DNA of 64,000 bases from Amycolatopsis sp. FDAARGOS 1241 (GCF_016889705.1 NZ_CP069526.1:1240001-1304000), one strand, 5' to 3'. Positions 52,391-61,480 are shown, counted from the stretch's first letter. Notes: generated by a model from the sequence alone, not told the origin. Numbers and translations: made by a program.

Positions 52391-53895
52391 TGTCGAACTT
52401 CGCCACGATCCTCGACCACAACACCGGCCGGTACCCGGACAAGGTCGTGCTCAGCCAGGGGCCGCGGAAGCTGACGAACCGCGAGCTGCTCACCCGCGTC
52501 GACGCGCTCGCGTCCGGGCTCACGGAGCTGGGCATCGGCCGCGGCGATGTCGTCGCCCTGCTGCTGTACAACCACCTCGAGTTCCTCGAAGCGGTGTTCG
52601 CCGTGAACCGGATCGGGGCGGCGTTCCTGCCGCTCAACTACCGGCTCTCCCCCGAGGAGTGGCGCTACATCCTCGACCACTCGGGCGCGGTGGCGCTGCT
52701 GACCGAGCCGGAGTTCCGGTCCGCTGTGGACGGTCTGCCGCTACCGGGGCTGAAGCAGCGGTTGTTGCTCGGCGGGACCGCTTCGGGGTGGACTCCCTAC
52801 GACGACGTGGTTGCCACGCACCTCGGCCGGTCCGTCGAGCCGGTTCCGGTCGGCGCCGATGACCTGCAACGGCTGATGTACACGTCCGGCACGACGTCGC
52901 GCCCGAAGGGCGTGCAGATCACCCACGGCAACCTGGCGTGGAAGAACCTGGGCCACCTCGTGGAGTTCGGCATCACCGCCGAGGACACGACGCTGGTGTG
53001 CGGCCCGCTCTACCACGTCGGCGGGTTCGACCTGCCCGGCGTCGGGACACTGCACGCGGGCGGTTCGCTGATCGTGCTGCGGAAGTTCGACGCGGCCGAG
53101 GTCGTCGAGACGATCGAACGCGAGCGGCCCACCAACATCTGGCTCGCGCCGTCGATGATGAACGCGATCCTGCAGTTGCCCGACATACTCGAGCGCGACA
53201 CGTCGTCGATCCGGTTCATCATCGGCGGGGGCGAGAAGATGCCGGTGCCGCTGGTGGAGAAGATCCTCGCAGCGTTCCCGGGCGCTTGGTTCTCCGACGC
53301 GTACGGGCTGACCGAGACCGTCTCCGGCGACACCTTCAACGACGCGGAACACATGCTGGCGAAGGTCGGGTCCGTCGGGCGGCCGGTGGTGCACCTGGAG
53401 GTGCGGATCGTCGACGAGTCGGGCGCGCCGGTGCCGACCGGGGCGCTGGGCGAGATCGCGCTGCGCGGCCCGAAGGTGAGCATCGGGTACTGGCGCGACG
53501 AGGAGGCGACGGCCAAGGCGTTCCGCGCCGGCTGGTTCCACACCGGCGACGTCGGGCGCCTCGACGAGGACGGGTACCTCTACGTCGAGGATCGCAAGAA
53601 GGACATGATCGTGTCCGGCGGGGAGAACATCGCGACGCCCGAGGTGGAGCGCGTGCTGTACGAGCACCCGGACGTCGTCGAGGCGGCGGTGGTCGGCATG
53701 AGCCACCCGCGGTGGGGAGAGGTGCCCCAGGCGTTCGTCGTCCTCCGTCCGGGCGCCGCGCGCGACCGCGACGCGCTGGTAGCGTTCTGCCGGGATCGGC
53801 TGGCGAAGTTCAAGGTGCCCGCGGACCTGGTGTTCCTGGACGAACTGCCGCGGACACCGTCGGGCAAGGTGCTGAAGAGGAACCTGCGCGGATGA
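52390..53895 (+). CDS. Acyl-CoA ligase (class I adenylate-forming)
   Basis: A 501-aa AMP-dependent ligase: LMYTSGTTSRPKGVQITHGN is the P-loop, SDAYGLTETVSGDTF motif A5, GWFHTGDVGRLDEDGYLYVE the Asp of motif A7, DRKKDMIVSGGENIATPEVE motif A8, and TPSGKVLKRNLRG the catalytic Lys. It would activate the carboxylated product or a related acid to its CoA ester. It overlaps the preceding SDR by one base. Confidence 0.9.
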   Translation: MSNFATILDHNTGRYPDKVVLSQGPRKLTNRELLTRVDALASGLTELGIGRGDVVALLLYNHLEFLEAVFAVNRIGAAFLPLNYRLSPEEWRYILDHSGAVALLTEPEFRSAVDGLPLPGLKQRLLLGGTASGWTPYDDVVATHLGRSVEPVPVGADDLQRLMYTSGTTSRPKGVQITHGNLAWKNLGHLVEFGITAEDTTLVCGPLYHVGGFDLPGVGTLHAGGSLIVLRKFDAAEVVETIERERPTNIWLAPSMMNAILQLPDILERDTSSIRFIIGGGEKMPVPLVEKILAAFPGAWFSDAYGLTETVSGDTFNDAEHMLAKVGSVGRPVVHLEVRIVDESGAPVPTGALGEIALRGPKVSIGYWRDEEATAKAFRAGWFHTGDVGRLDEDGYLYVEDRKKDMIVSGGENIATPEVERVLYEHPDVVEAAVVGMSHPRWGEVPQAFVVLRPGAARDRDALVAFCRDRLAKFKVPADLVFLDELPRTPSGKVLKRNLRG

Positions 53896-54635
53896 ACGAA
53901 TTCGACTTGACGGGCAAGGTCGCCTGGGTGACGGGCGCCGGCAAGGGCCTCGGCCGGGCGATCGCGGTGGCGCTCGCGTCGGCCGGCGCGACGCTCGCCG
54001 TGACGTCGCGGACCGAGGCGGACCTGAAGTCGCTGGCCGAGGAGGTCGGCGACGCGCTGGTGCTGCCGGGGTCCGTGTCGGAACCGTCCTTTGCGGACGG
54101 TGCGGTGGCGCGGATCGTCGAGTCGCTGGGCCGGATCGACGTGGCCGTGACCGCGGCGGGCATCAGCCCGACGTTCCGCCGCAGCGAGCAGGGCAGCGAC
54201 GACGACTGGGCGAACGTGCTGGACGTGAACCTGTCCGGCACGTACTACTGCGCCCGCGCCGCCGGACGGCAGATGCTCGAACAGGGCTCGGGGTCGATCA
54301 TCACGGTGTCGTCGGTGCACGCGCGGTCGGGGTTCGACCGCATCGCCGCGTACGCCGCGAGCAAGGGCGGCGTCGAAGCGCTGTCGCGCGTGCTCGCCGT
54401 GGAGTGGGCCCCGCGCGGGGTCCGGGTGAACGTGCTGGCACCCGGCTACTTCCACACCGACCTGTCCGAAGGGCTGGTCACGAGCCGGTGGGGCGAGCGG
54501 ATCCTGGCGAACATCCCGCAGAACCGAGTCGCGGCGCCACCGGAACTCGGCGGCGCGGCCGTGTACCTGGCTTCGGACGCGTCGACGTACACGACCGGCT
54601 CGACGCTGACCGTGGACGGAGGCTGGACGGCCTAG
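53892..54635 (+). CDS. SDR oxidoreductase 3 of the carboxylase operon
   Basis: A 247-aa SDR: WVTGAGKGLGRAIAVALASA, TAAGISPTFRR, Ser in TVSSVHARSGFD and YAASK. It starts within the ligase stop (ATGA) and is the last gene of the operon. C-terminal STYTTGSTLTVDGGWTA is complete. Confidence 0.88.
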   Translation: MNEFDLTGKVAWVTGAGKGLGRAIAVALASAGATLAVTSRTEADLKSLAEEVGDALVLPGSVSEPSFADGAVARIVESLGRIDVAVTAAGISPTFRRSEQGSDDDWANVLDVNLSGTYYCARAAGRQMLEQGSGSIITVSSVHARSGFDRIAAYAASKGGVEALSRVLAVEWAPRGVRVNVLAPGYFHTDLSEGLVTSRWGERILANIPQNRVAAPPELGGAAVYLASDASTYTTGSTLTVDGGWTA

Positions 54636-55111
54636 CGGCGCGGCACGATCGCATTACCGGGGGCGACGCCGCGATGCTGCCGGTCCGCACCGGCGGAACG
54701 TGGTCGTCGGTTTTCGAGTGCGCCGGCGATGGTGGAGGGATCCGCTAGCGGTATCGCTGCGGATCCGCCGGCAGGACATGCCCCGGGTTGTTCGGTCTCC
54801 GGCAGACAGTCGATCTGGAACACCGTGCCGCGGCGGTTGGTGACCGCAGCGGACGTGGTCGGTCTGGCGGATGGGGCGGTGTCGTTGGCCTTGGTTGGGT
54901 CCGGCCGGGCCACAGACGCGCCGAGGTTCGGGCACCTCCTGCATCTCTGCGTCGCCCGTGCCGGAAGCGGCCGGGTCCGCACGCGTCGTAACCGCCTCCG
55001 GGGCGAGAAGGCGCAGTCCTCACGAGCGGTCCGCGGGCACCCGCGCCCCGCGGTATCACCGCTGTGACCCCGAACCTGCCGATCAGGCCGGGCACCGCAA
55101 GCGCCTGGAAG
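54636..55111. other. Intergenic stretch between convergent genes
   Basis: About 475 bp. Overlapping open frames on both strands (for example 54729-55067 plus and 54632-54982 minus) are mutually exclusive and lack motifs. Likely 3' regions of the carboxylase operon and the membrane protein gene. No clean hairpin recognised. Confidence 0.45.
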
Positions 55112-56455
55112 CTAGCGGCGCGACGCGATCGCGGTGGTCTCCGGCTCCGCCGCGAGCACGAACTCCTCGCGGCGGAACACGCCTTCCTGGAAGAAGACCC
55201 GTCGCGCGACCGGCCGGCGGCCGCGGGCGGTGACCACGAGGTCCACGAACTGCTCCGGGAGCCCGCCGACGGCGAACGCGCCGTCGGCGTCGGTGCGGGT
55301 GCGCACCAGCTGGCGGCCTCGGCCGTCGGTGACGGTCAGGTTCGCGCCGGCGACGCGTTCACCGGTGGTCGAGCGCACGGTGCCGATCAGCATCGGCGTC
55401 AGTTCGCCGAAGTGGTGTTCGCGGGGCGGCAGCGCGGTGGGGATCGGCATCTCGAGCGATGGGTCTTCCACCGGTGGGCCGGCACTGACGGTCGCGGTCT
55501 GCCGCCGCACCCACACCGCGTGGCCCGTGTTCAATGCGGTGCCGAGTGCGAACCAGGCGCCGAGCACGAGGACGGGCCCGGCGACCCCGGCGCCGTGGAA
55601 GTAGGCGATCCCGCGGACGGCGTCGATCAGGTTCCCCATCGGCAGGATCGGGTGCAGGGCGCGGAAGAACGCGGGTTCCAGCACCGACGGCATCGCGCCG
55701 CTGCTGGAGGCCACGCTGAGGATGATGAACAGCACCACCGCGACACCGGGGAAGAACTGCTTGAAGATCGGCACGAGCCCCTGTGAGGTCAGGGAGATCA
55801 CGAGGCAGAACAGGAAAGCCACGGCGAGTACCGCCGGGGCGTCGGGCACCACGTCCATGCTGCGCGCGATGAAGTAGCCCGCCACGGCCAGGAAGGCGTC
55901 CCAGCCGAGGAGCGTCAGCACCTTGCCGCGCCGGCTGAGCCCGACGGCTCGTAGCAGCATCATCACGGCGAAGTAGCTGGGGAACGCCCACGCGAGCACG
56001 AGGTAGAACAGCCCGTTGCCCGTGGCGTCGCCGGGCGCCGTGGGCGCGAGGTCGGTCACGGTGAGCGTGGTGCCGCGCGCCGCCTGCGGGGTGAACGCCT
56101 GGGTGAGCACCGTTTCGAGCGGGACGCCGTTGGCCTTCGCGACGTACAGCACCGGATGGGCCGCGTCGGCCACGAAGGCGGCCGCCACCGAGCGATCGAG
56201 CACGCCGCGCCGGGCCGCCCCCGCGCCGGGCACCGCTCGCACGTCGAACCCGCCAGGGCTGGCCTGGTCCAGCGCAGCCCGCACGTGCGCCGCGGCTGCC
56301 GGATCGGCCACGGCCACCGGCACGTGGTGCGGCTGCGGGTGGTGGAAGGCGATCAGGTAGATGACCGCGAATCCGGCGAACAAGACAACGCAGAACCACA
56401 GGTTCTCCGCCAGCGTGCGGATGAGGGAAGGTTTCGCCGCGCGCTGATCAGCCAT
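55112..56455 (-). CDS. ABC-2/YhgE-like membrane protein with C-terminal carboxypeptidase-regulatory-like domain
   Basis: A 447-aa protein. One N-terminal span (FCVVLFAGFAVIYLIAFHHP), an extracytoplasmic domain of about 120 residues, then about six spans (YLVLAWAFPSYFAVMMLLRA through VLVLGAWFALGTALNTGHAV), the YhgE/Pip or ABC-2-permease-like layout. The last 90 residues (GTVRSTTGERVAGANLTVTD, GRGRQLVRTRTDADGAFAVG) resemble a carboxypeptidase regulatory-like beta-sandwich. It is divergent from a TetR gene with a strong palindrome between them, typical for an exporter-like target. Confidence 0.8.
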   Translation of the reverse strand: MADQRAAKPSLIRTLAENLWFCVVLFAGFAVIYLIAFHHPQPHHVPVAVADPAAAAHVRAALDQASPGGFDVRAVPGAGAARRGVLDRSVAAAFVADAAHPVLYVAKANGVPLETVLTQAFTPQAARGTTLTVTDLAPTAPGDATGNGLFYLVLAWAFPSYFAVMMLLRAVGLSRRGKVLTLLGWDAFLAVAGYFIARSMDVVPDAPAVLAVAFLFCLVISLTSQGLVPIFKQFFPGVAVVLFIILSVASSSGAMPSVLEPAFFRALHPILPMGNLIDAVRGIAYFHGAGVAGPVLVLGAWFALGTALNTGHAVWVRRQTATVSAGPPVEDPSLEMPIPTALPPREHHFGELTPMLIGTVRSTTGERVAGANLTVTDGRGRQLVRTRTDADGAFAVGGLPEQFVDLVVTARGRRPVARRVFFQEGVFRREEFVLAAEPETTAIASRR

Positions 56456-56469
56456 GGTCGCAGGCTAAC

Positions 56470-56499
56470 TTGCAGCACTGCAAATTTGCAGTAGTGTAA
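56470..56499. promoter_or_regulatory. 30-bp palindromic operator overlapping the TetR start
   Basis: The perfect core CTGCAAATTTGCAG (56478-56491) is flanked by TTGCAGCA and TAGTGTAA, so the symmetry extends over 30 bp with few mismatches. It is AT-rich against the background and ends at the ATG of the TetR gene, 15 bp from the membrane protein start. Likely TetR autoregulatory operator. Confidence 0.75.
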
Positions 56500-57095
56500 T
56501 GAACATGACAGAGCCCGGGCTTCGGGAGCGCAAGAAGGAAGCGACCCGGCAGGCGATCCGGGCGGCGGCGGTCGCGCTCTACCGCGAGCGTGGTCCGCAG
56601 GCGGTGACCGTCGACGACATCTGCGCGCGGGCCGGCGTCTCGCCTCGCACCTTCTTCAACTACTTCGACAGCAAGGAAGAAGCGGTCCTGTCGCTGGCGC
56701 TGACCCCCGGCGGGGTCGGCGCCGGCCTCGCCGCGCGGCCGGCGGGTGAAAGACCGATGGCGAGTCTGCGGGCGGTGTTCACGCAGCGGTTCGAACAGGT
56801 CGAGAACGACCCGACGGTTCAGGAGCGGGCACTGCTGCTGCGCGAGCACCCTGACCTGTGGGCGCGGCTGGCGCAGACGAGCCGGTTCGTGGAAGAAGCC
56901 GCGGCCGAAGCGATCGCCGAGCGGATCGGCCGTTCCGTCGACGACGTGTACGTCCGGATGACCGTGCTGGCCGCGTTCGCGGCGACCCGGACTGCGTTCA
57001 CGTGCTGGCACCCCGGCGCGGGGATGGGGCTGGTGGCGCTGGTCAACCAGGCGATGGACGCGCTGGAGGCGGGGCTCGAGCCGCCGCGCGCCTGA
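56499..57095 (+). CDS. TetR-family regulator
   Basis: A 198-aa TetR protein: REKKEATRQ-like basic start, AIRAAAVALYRERGPQAVTV, ICARAGVSPRTFFNYFDSKE as helix-turn-helix, and a TetR_C helical domain. The ATG overlaps the palindrome, so the transcript may be leaderless and the repressor blocks its own start; ATG 56505 is an alternative. Divergent target: the YhgE-like membrane protein. Confidence 0.9.
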   Translation: MNMTEPGLRERKKEATRQAIRAAAVALYRERGPQAVTVDDICARAGVSPRTFFNYFDSKEEAVLSLALTPGGVGAGLAARPAGERPMASLRAVFTQRFEQVENDPTVQERALLLREHPDLWARLAQTSRFVEEAAAEAIAERIGRSVDDVYVRMTVLAAFAATRTAFTCWHPGAGMGLVALVNQAMDALEAGLEPPRA

Positions 57096-57135
57096 GGTCC
57101 GTTGTGGACGATGTTGTCCATTGTGGACAGCGCGG

Positions 57136-58044
57136 TCAGCCCACGGTGAACTCGATCCCCGTCAGCTCCTCCGACCGGGTCCACAGCTTCGCGGCGATCG
57201 CCGGATCGCGGTCGGCTTCGACGGCGGTCTTGAGCACCGGCTCGCCGACTCCGCCGCGGGCGGGGCCGTAGAACTGGCCGCCACGAGCCCCGGGGTCCAC
57301 GGCGGCGCGGACGGCGGGCCAGGCGCCGCGGTCCTTGCCCTGCGTGACGGGCGCGGCGAGGCGGAGCCAGGCTTTCGGCTCGGTGATGTGCTCGCGGCGC
57401 GGGCTCGCACGGTCGAGGCTGAACCCGGGGTGGGCCAGGATGCACTCGACCTTCGAGCCGGCCGCGCGCAGCCGCCGGTCGAGCTCGAACCCGAACGACT
57501 GCACGGCGTGCTTGGAGTTCGCGTACGCGCGCGACTGGGAGTACTTGCGCTCGGTGAGCAGGTCGTCGAGCGCGAACGGCGCCAGCCGCGTGATGAGGCT
57601 GCCCATCGGGACGATCCGGGCGTGCCACGTGGTGAGGGCCGGCATCGCGAGCGCGGTGAGCGCGAAGTGGCCGAGGTGGTTCGTGCCCACCGCCAGCTCG
57701 AACCCCTGCTTCGTGGTGTGCCGCGTGCGGCCGGGGGAGGTGGAGCCGGCGTTCTCGATCAGGGCGTCGACCCGGTCGCGGGTGCCCAGTTCGCCCGCGG
57801 CTTCCCGCACCGAGTCGAGGTCGGCGAGGTCGAGCCGGATCGTGCTGACTTCTCCGCTTCCGGTGTGGCGCTTGATCGTTTCGACTGCGGCCGCGAGCCG
57901 CTCCGGGCTGCGCCCGAGGAGGATCACGTGTGCGCCGGCCCCGGTGAGCTGCTCGGAGATGAAGTAGCCGATCCCTGCGCTCCCACCGGTGACGGCGTAG
58001 GTGCGGCCGCCGAGGTCGGGCAGCTGTTCGGGATTCCAGGGCAC
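57136..58044 (-). CDS. SDR-family oxidoreductase (retinol-dehydrogenase-like)
   Basis: A 302-aa extended-type SDR: YAVTGGSAGIGYFISEQLTG, NAGSTSPGRT, GFELAVGTNHLGHFALTALA and YANSKHA with Lys. GTNHLGHF is typical of the retinol-dehydrogenase/light-dependent-reductase-like group. GTG 58044 fits GAGGAG spacing better than GTG 58050. It converges with the TetR gene. Substrate unknown. Confidence 0.87.
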   Translation of the reverse strand: MPWNPEQLPDLGGRTYAVTGGSAGIGYFISEQLTGAGAHVILLGRSPERLAAAVETIKRHTGSGEVSTIRLDLADLDSVREAAGELGTRDRVDALIENAGSTSPGRTRHTTKQGFELAVGTNHLGHFALTALAMPALTTWHARIVPMGSLITRLAPFALDDLLTERKYSQSRAYANSKHAVQSFGFELDRRLRAAGSKVECILAHPGFSLDRASPRREHITEPKAWLRLAAPVTQGKDRGAWPAVRAAVDPGARGGQFYGPARGGVGEPVLKTAVEADRDPAIAAKLWTRSEELTGIEFTVG

Positions 58045-58251
58045 GTTCACTCCTCGGGCTCGGACCGGGGCCCAGCCTAGCCCCGGCGCGGCGGCTGATC
58101 GGCTTCGCGAGGGGGCGTCGGCCGGCCCGGGCGTGTGGCAGGTCTTGGTGCGGGGCGGATGCCGGAAATTCCGGTGTCCGGCATCCGATCGCCCGTCTGT
58201 GCCGCGCCGGGAGCGGTACTCCTTGGGCCCGTGGCACTTCGCTGCCCTGAA

Positions 58252-59097
58252 CTACGCGATCAGCTTCGCGATCGTGGCGGCGATCGGCGTGGTCGGGTGG
58301 CCGAGGAGCTTGCTCAGATGACCCGGGGTGCCCGCGAGGCGGCCGTGGCCGATGGCGACGTCGACGTCGATGTCGGCCAGGATGGTCGCCATCGGGGCCG
58401 GGACGCCGGCGGAGGTGAGGACGGCTTCGTACTCCGCGCCGGGGATCGTGCGGTGCTCGACCGGGCGGCCGCCGGCGGTGGCGAGGGCTTCGGCGTACTC
58501 GCAGTAGGTCCACGCGTGGTCACCGCTGAGTTCGTAGGCGAGGCCGAGGTGGCCGTCGGTGCGGAGGAGCACGGCGGCGGCCTTCGCGTAGTCCTCGCGG
58601 GGCGCGGTGGCGATCCGGGCGTCGGCCGGGACGCTGTTGACGACGGCGCCCAGGGCGAGCGCCCCGGCGGGATCCGGCACAGCGAGTTCGGAGTACCAGT
58701 GTTGCGCAGCAGCGTGTAACGGCAGGCCGGAGGCGAGCACGAGCCGCTCGGTGGCGCGGTGGTCGTCGGCGAGCAGGAAGTCGGCGTCCGGTCCGCCGAA
58801 GGCGCCGGTGTACGCGAGCTGCGCGACGCCGGCGGCCTTGGCGGCGTCGATCACCGCGGCGTGCTGCCCGACGCGGTGGCCCGGTTCCGTGCCGGACACC
58901 AACAACACCCGGTCGCCGGCGGCGAGCGTCTCCGGCTGGTCGTAGTCGCCGGTGTGCTCGCGAACGCCGAGGTCAGCTGCCTTCTCGGCGCTGCGTGCGA
59001 CGGCCGCGATCTCGCTCGCGGGCACACCGGCCGCGAGGAGGTCCGCGATGACGAGACGGCCCAGCTGCCCGGTCGCGCCGGTGATGACGATGCTCAT
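58252..59097 (-). CDS. NmrA-like NAD(P)H:quinone oxidoreductase (QorB type)
   Basis: A 281-aa atypical SDR: MSIVITGATGQLGRLVIADL has the NmrA GATGxLG fingerprint; VLLVSGTEPGHRVGQHAAVI and LAYTGAFGGPDADFLLADDH match the QorB/YtfG family that reduces quinones with NADPH. It is divergent from an HxlR regulator, a pairing seen for quinone- and electrophile-responsive systems. Probably induced by quinone stress (inference). Confidence 0.87.
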   Translation of the reverse strand: MSIVITGATGQLGRLVIADLLAAGVPASEIAAVARSAEKAADLGVREHTGDYDQPETLAAGDRVLLVSGTEPGHRVGQHAAVIDAAKAAGVAQLAYTGAFGGPDADFLLADDHRATERLVLASGLPLHAAAQHWYSELAVPDPAGALALGAVVNSVPADARIATAPREDYAKAAAVLLRTDGHLGLAYELSGDHAWTYCEYAEALATAGGRPVEHRTIPGAEYEAVLTSAGVPAPMATILADIDVDVAIGHGRLAGTPGHLSKLLGHPTTPIAATIAKLIA

Positions 59098-59153
59098 GAT
59101 CTTCCTTCGGAGGTGGTCGGCGCCATTCCCGCGGTCACCCCAGGAGAGTCACT

Positions 59154-59188
59154 TACTCTTGGTGAGTACCCACTTTGAAGTAAGGTAC
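59154..59188. promoter_or_regulatory. HxlR operator sites
   Basis: TACTC-TTGGT-GAGTA (59154-59168) is a perfect 5-5-5 inverted repeat. A second, overlapping imperfect one joins GTACCCACTT and AAGTAAGGTAC (59166-59188). The TACT-N7-AGTA pattern resembles sites of the YodB/HypR group of HxlR regulators. They lie just upstream of the HxlR start. Confidence 0.6.
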
Positions 59189-59192
59189 TGGT

Positions 59193-59591
59193 GTGGCCAT
59201 AACCGAAGAGGATGAGACGCCGCTGCCGGAGACGCCCGACGTCAACCGAGCGACCTGCCCGTCGCGCGGGGTGCTCGAGCACGTGACGAGCCGCTGGGGA
59301 CTGCTGGTGCTCGCCTCACTGCTCGACCGGTCGTTCCGGTTCAGTGAGCTGCGCCGCGAGATCGGTGGCGTGAGCGAGAAGATGCTGGCCCAGACCCTGC
59401 AGGCGCTCGAACGCGACGGCTTCGTGCACCGCGACGCGAAGCCGGTGATCCCGCCGCGCGTCGACTACTCGTTGACGGCGCTGGGCCGCGAGGCGGCCGA
59501 ACAGGTCTGGGCCCTGGCGCACTGGGTCGAGCGCAAGCTGCCGGACGTCGTCGAGGCACGCGGTAGCTACGACGAGGCGCACCGGGCCTGA
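59193..59591 (+). CDS. HxlR-family regulator (DUF24 type), likely quinone/electrophile sensor
   Basis: A 132-aa winged-helix protein: CPSRGVLEHVTSRWGLLVLA, FRFSELRREIGGVSEKMLAQ and TLQALERDGFVHRDAKPVIP, the HxlR core. An N-terminal Cys (in ATCPSRG) sits where redox-sensing members have their reactive cysteine. GTG start directly behind the operator. It is divergent from the QorB-type reductase. Confidence 0.9.
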   Translation: MAITEEDETPLPETPDVNRATCPSRGVLEHVTSRWGLLVLASLLDRSFRFSELRREIGGVSEKMLAQTLQALERDGFVHRDAKPVIPPRVDYSLTALGREAAEQVWALAHWVERKLPDVVEARGSYDEAHRA

Positions 59592-59598
59592 TCGCGGC

Positions 59599-60837
59599 TC
59601 AGCTGGTCGGCGTGGTGCTCGTCGTGGCGGTGCTGCTCGACGTGGTCGTGCTCGACGAGTCCGTGCCGGTGTTCGACGAATTGGCCGGCGTCGTGGTGGA
59701 TGTCGTGGGGGTGGGCGTCGTCGGGGTCGTCGGGGGAGTAGGCGTGCTGGAGCCCTGCGGCGGAGTCGACGTGTCCGATGAAGACGTGCTGCTCGACGGC
59801 GGCAGGGTGGTGGTCGTGGACGTTTCGCCGGGGCTCGTCGGCGTGGTCGGCGGACTGCCCGCGCTCGAACCGGGAGCCGTCGAGCTCAAGGGCAGCTGTG
59901 TCGGTGAGCCCGGCGGGGTGACGATCGGCGCCGCCGGGGGAGCCACATCGCCGAGCGGGCTGCCGGCAGCGGCCGCGACGGCGCCGGGGCCGGGCGGGGC
60001 GCCGATGGGCACCTGGCTGTCGGGCAGACTCGACACGCCGCCGCGGTAGGCGGCCGCGTACGCCATCACTGTGTCCACATAGGACTGCGAGTTGTTGTAG
60101 CGGCGCACGGCCACGCGCTGCATCTGGTCCGTGGACAGGTCGAGCCCGCCGGAGCACAGGTAGCGGGCCGTGGCGAGCGTTTCGTCGTAGATGTTGTCCG
60201 GGTCGGACACGCCGTCGCCGTTGCCGTCGGACGCGTAACCGCGCCACGTGCCCGGGATGAACTGCGTCGCGCCGACCGCGCGGTCCCACAAGGGGTCGCC
60301 GTCGTACTTGCCGCCGTCGGTGTCGGGGATCGCGGCGAACGACCCGGAGCCGTCGAGCACCGGGCCGAGGATCGGTTCGAGCGTGTTGCCCTCCGCGTCG
60401 ACAAAACCACCACGCGCGTGGTTCGACTCGACGCGCCCGATGGCGGCGATCAGCGCCCAGTCGAGGTGGCAGCCGGGCTGTTCGCGGGCCATGATGTCGG
60501 CCGCGTTCTTGTAGGCCTTGAGCATGCTGGCGGGAATCCCGAGCGGCCCGGACGGCGTCGCCGACCCGATGCCGGGGACGAAGCCCGGCACGGTGAGCGG
60601 CTGCGGCGTGGGTGGCTGCGGCAGGCTGCCGTCCACGGCGAGCGGCGGCAGCACGAGGTTCGGCGGTAGCCACGGCAACGCGACCTGCTGCTTCGCGTCG
60701 GCGGCGGGAGTGGGACCGGCGAGCGGTACCGGCAGTCCCGACGCGGCCACCGTCGGCAACACGACGAGCGCGCCTCCCGCGAGGGCGGCCACTGTGCTGC
60801 GCCGGACCGACCGCGGGCGTGGCCGGTGCTTCCCCAT
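59599..60837 (-). CDS. Secreted lytic transglycosylase
   Basis: A 412-aa exported protein. A basic N-terminus (MGKHRPRPRSVRRSTVAALA) and hydrophobic core form the signal peptide. The catalytic domain (about 100-260) has LIAAIGRVESNHARGGFVDA with the catalytic Glu, DRAVGATQFIPGTWRGYASD and NIYDETLATARYLCSGGLDL of the MltB/SLT-like fold. The final 130 residues are Ser/Thr/Pro low complexity, likely a flexible wall-spanning tail. It cleaves peptidoglycan glycan strands with 1,6-anhydro-ring formation. ATG 60837. Confidence 0.9.
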   Translation of the reverse strand: MGKHRPRPRSVRRSTVAALAGGALVVLPTVAASGLPVPLAGPTPAADAKQQVALPWLPPNLVLPPLAVDGSLPQPPTPQPLTVPGFVPGIGSATPSGPLGIPASMLKAYKNAADIMAREQPGCHLDWALIAAIGRVESNHARGGFVDAEGNTLEPILGPVLDGSGSFAAIPDTDGGKYDGDPLWDRAVGATQFIPGTWRGYASDGNGDGVSDPDNIYDETLATARYLCSGGLDLSTDQMQRVAVRRYNNSQSYVDTVMAYAAAYRGGVSSLPDSQVPIGAPPGPGAVAAAAGSPLGDVAPPAAPIVTPPGSPTQLPLSSTAPGSSAGSPPTTPTSPGETSTTTTLPPSSSTSSSDTSTPPQGSSTPTPPTTPTTPTPTTSTTTPANSSNTGTDSSSTTTSSSTATTSTTPTS

Positions 60838-60982
60838 CGTGAGTCCCCGTTCCCCTCGGCCTGCTTCGTTCGTCAAGCTAGCTGATGCGGCCGCTTTTTT
60901 GTGAGGGGGTGAGTGAAATCTGTCCGAGACAGAGAAGTTTCGTCCATCCGGCATAAATCTTTGGTTGGTCCACTGTCCACTT

Positions 60983-61480
60983 TCACCGAGGTTTGACGCG
61001 GTCAGAGCCGTTTTCCCGGTGCTGGGCCGAATGGAGTAGCCGTGAAAAACAGCGGGCCAGCGGATCTTCACGATAGGCACCGAAAGCGGGGATCGGTTCG
61101 TACCCTTCCCGCTGGTAGAACCGGATCGCCTCCGGTTGGCGCGCCCCGGTTTCCAGTAGCAGCCTGGTGATGCCGTGCGCCGAAGCGTGGTCTTCGAGCG
61201 CGCGCAGCAACGCCGTGGAAACTCCCGTGCCGCGGGAGGTCGGGACCACGTACATGCGCTTGATCTCCGCTTCGCCCGGCCCGAGAAAACGCAGGCCGCC
61301 GCATCCGAGGGCGGCGCCGGCGCGGCGGGCGACGAGGAAAACGGACATCGAGCCGGCAGTCGGTGGTTCGCCCGCTTCGTGATCATTCGTCCCGTAACGG
61401 GCGTCCAGTTCGGCTCGCTGGGCCGCGCGCAACGCGACGGCCTCGGGTGCGTCCCAGTCTTCCTGCGCGATCTCGATCAC
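60983..61480 (-). CDS. GNAT-family N-acetyltransferase
   Basis: A 165-aa GNAT: GCGGLRFLGPGEAEIKRMYV (strand beta4), VPTSRGTGVSTALLRALEDH with the acetyl-CoA loop (R-G-x-G-V/T), TRLLLETGARQPEAIRFYQR and EGYEPIPAF at the end. The pyrophosphate loop RGTGVS fits the Q/RxxGxG/A pattern. GTG 61480 follows AAAGGTGGG. Substrate unknown. It is divergent from a TetR gene across repeated TGTTAC sites. Confidence 0.88.
   Translation of the reverse strand: MIEIAQEDWDAPEAVALRAAQRAELDARYGTNDHEAGEPPTAGSMSVFLVARRAGAALGCGGLRFLGPGEAEIKRMYVVPTSRGTGVSTALLRALEDHASAHGITRLLLETGARQPEAIRFYQREGYEPIPAFGAYREDPLARCFSRLLHSAQHRENGSDRVKPR

Noticed and set aside
60838..60982. Cyclic-di-AMP (ydaO-type) riboswitch before the lytic transglycosylase
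   Set aside because: Such switches precede some actinomycete wall hydrolases, but I could not fold the conserved core from this 145-bp leader.
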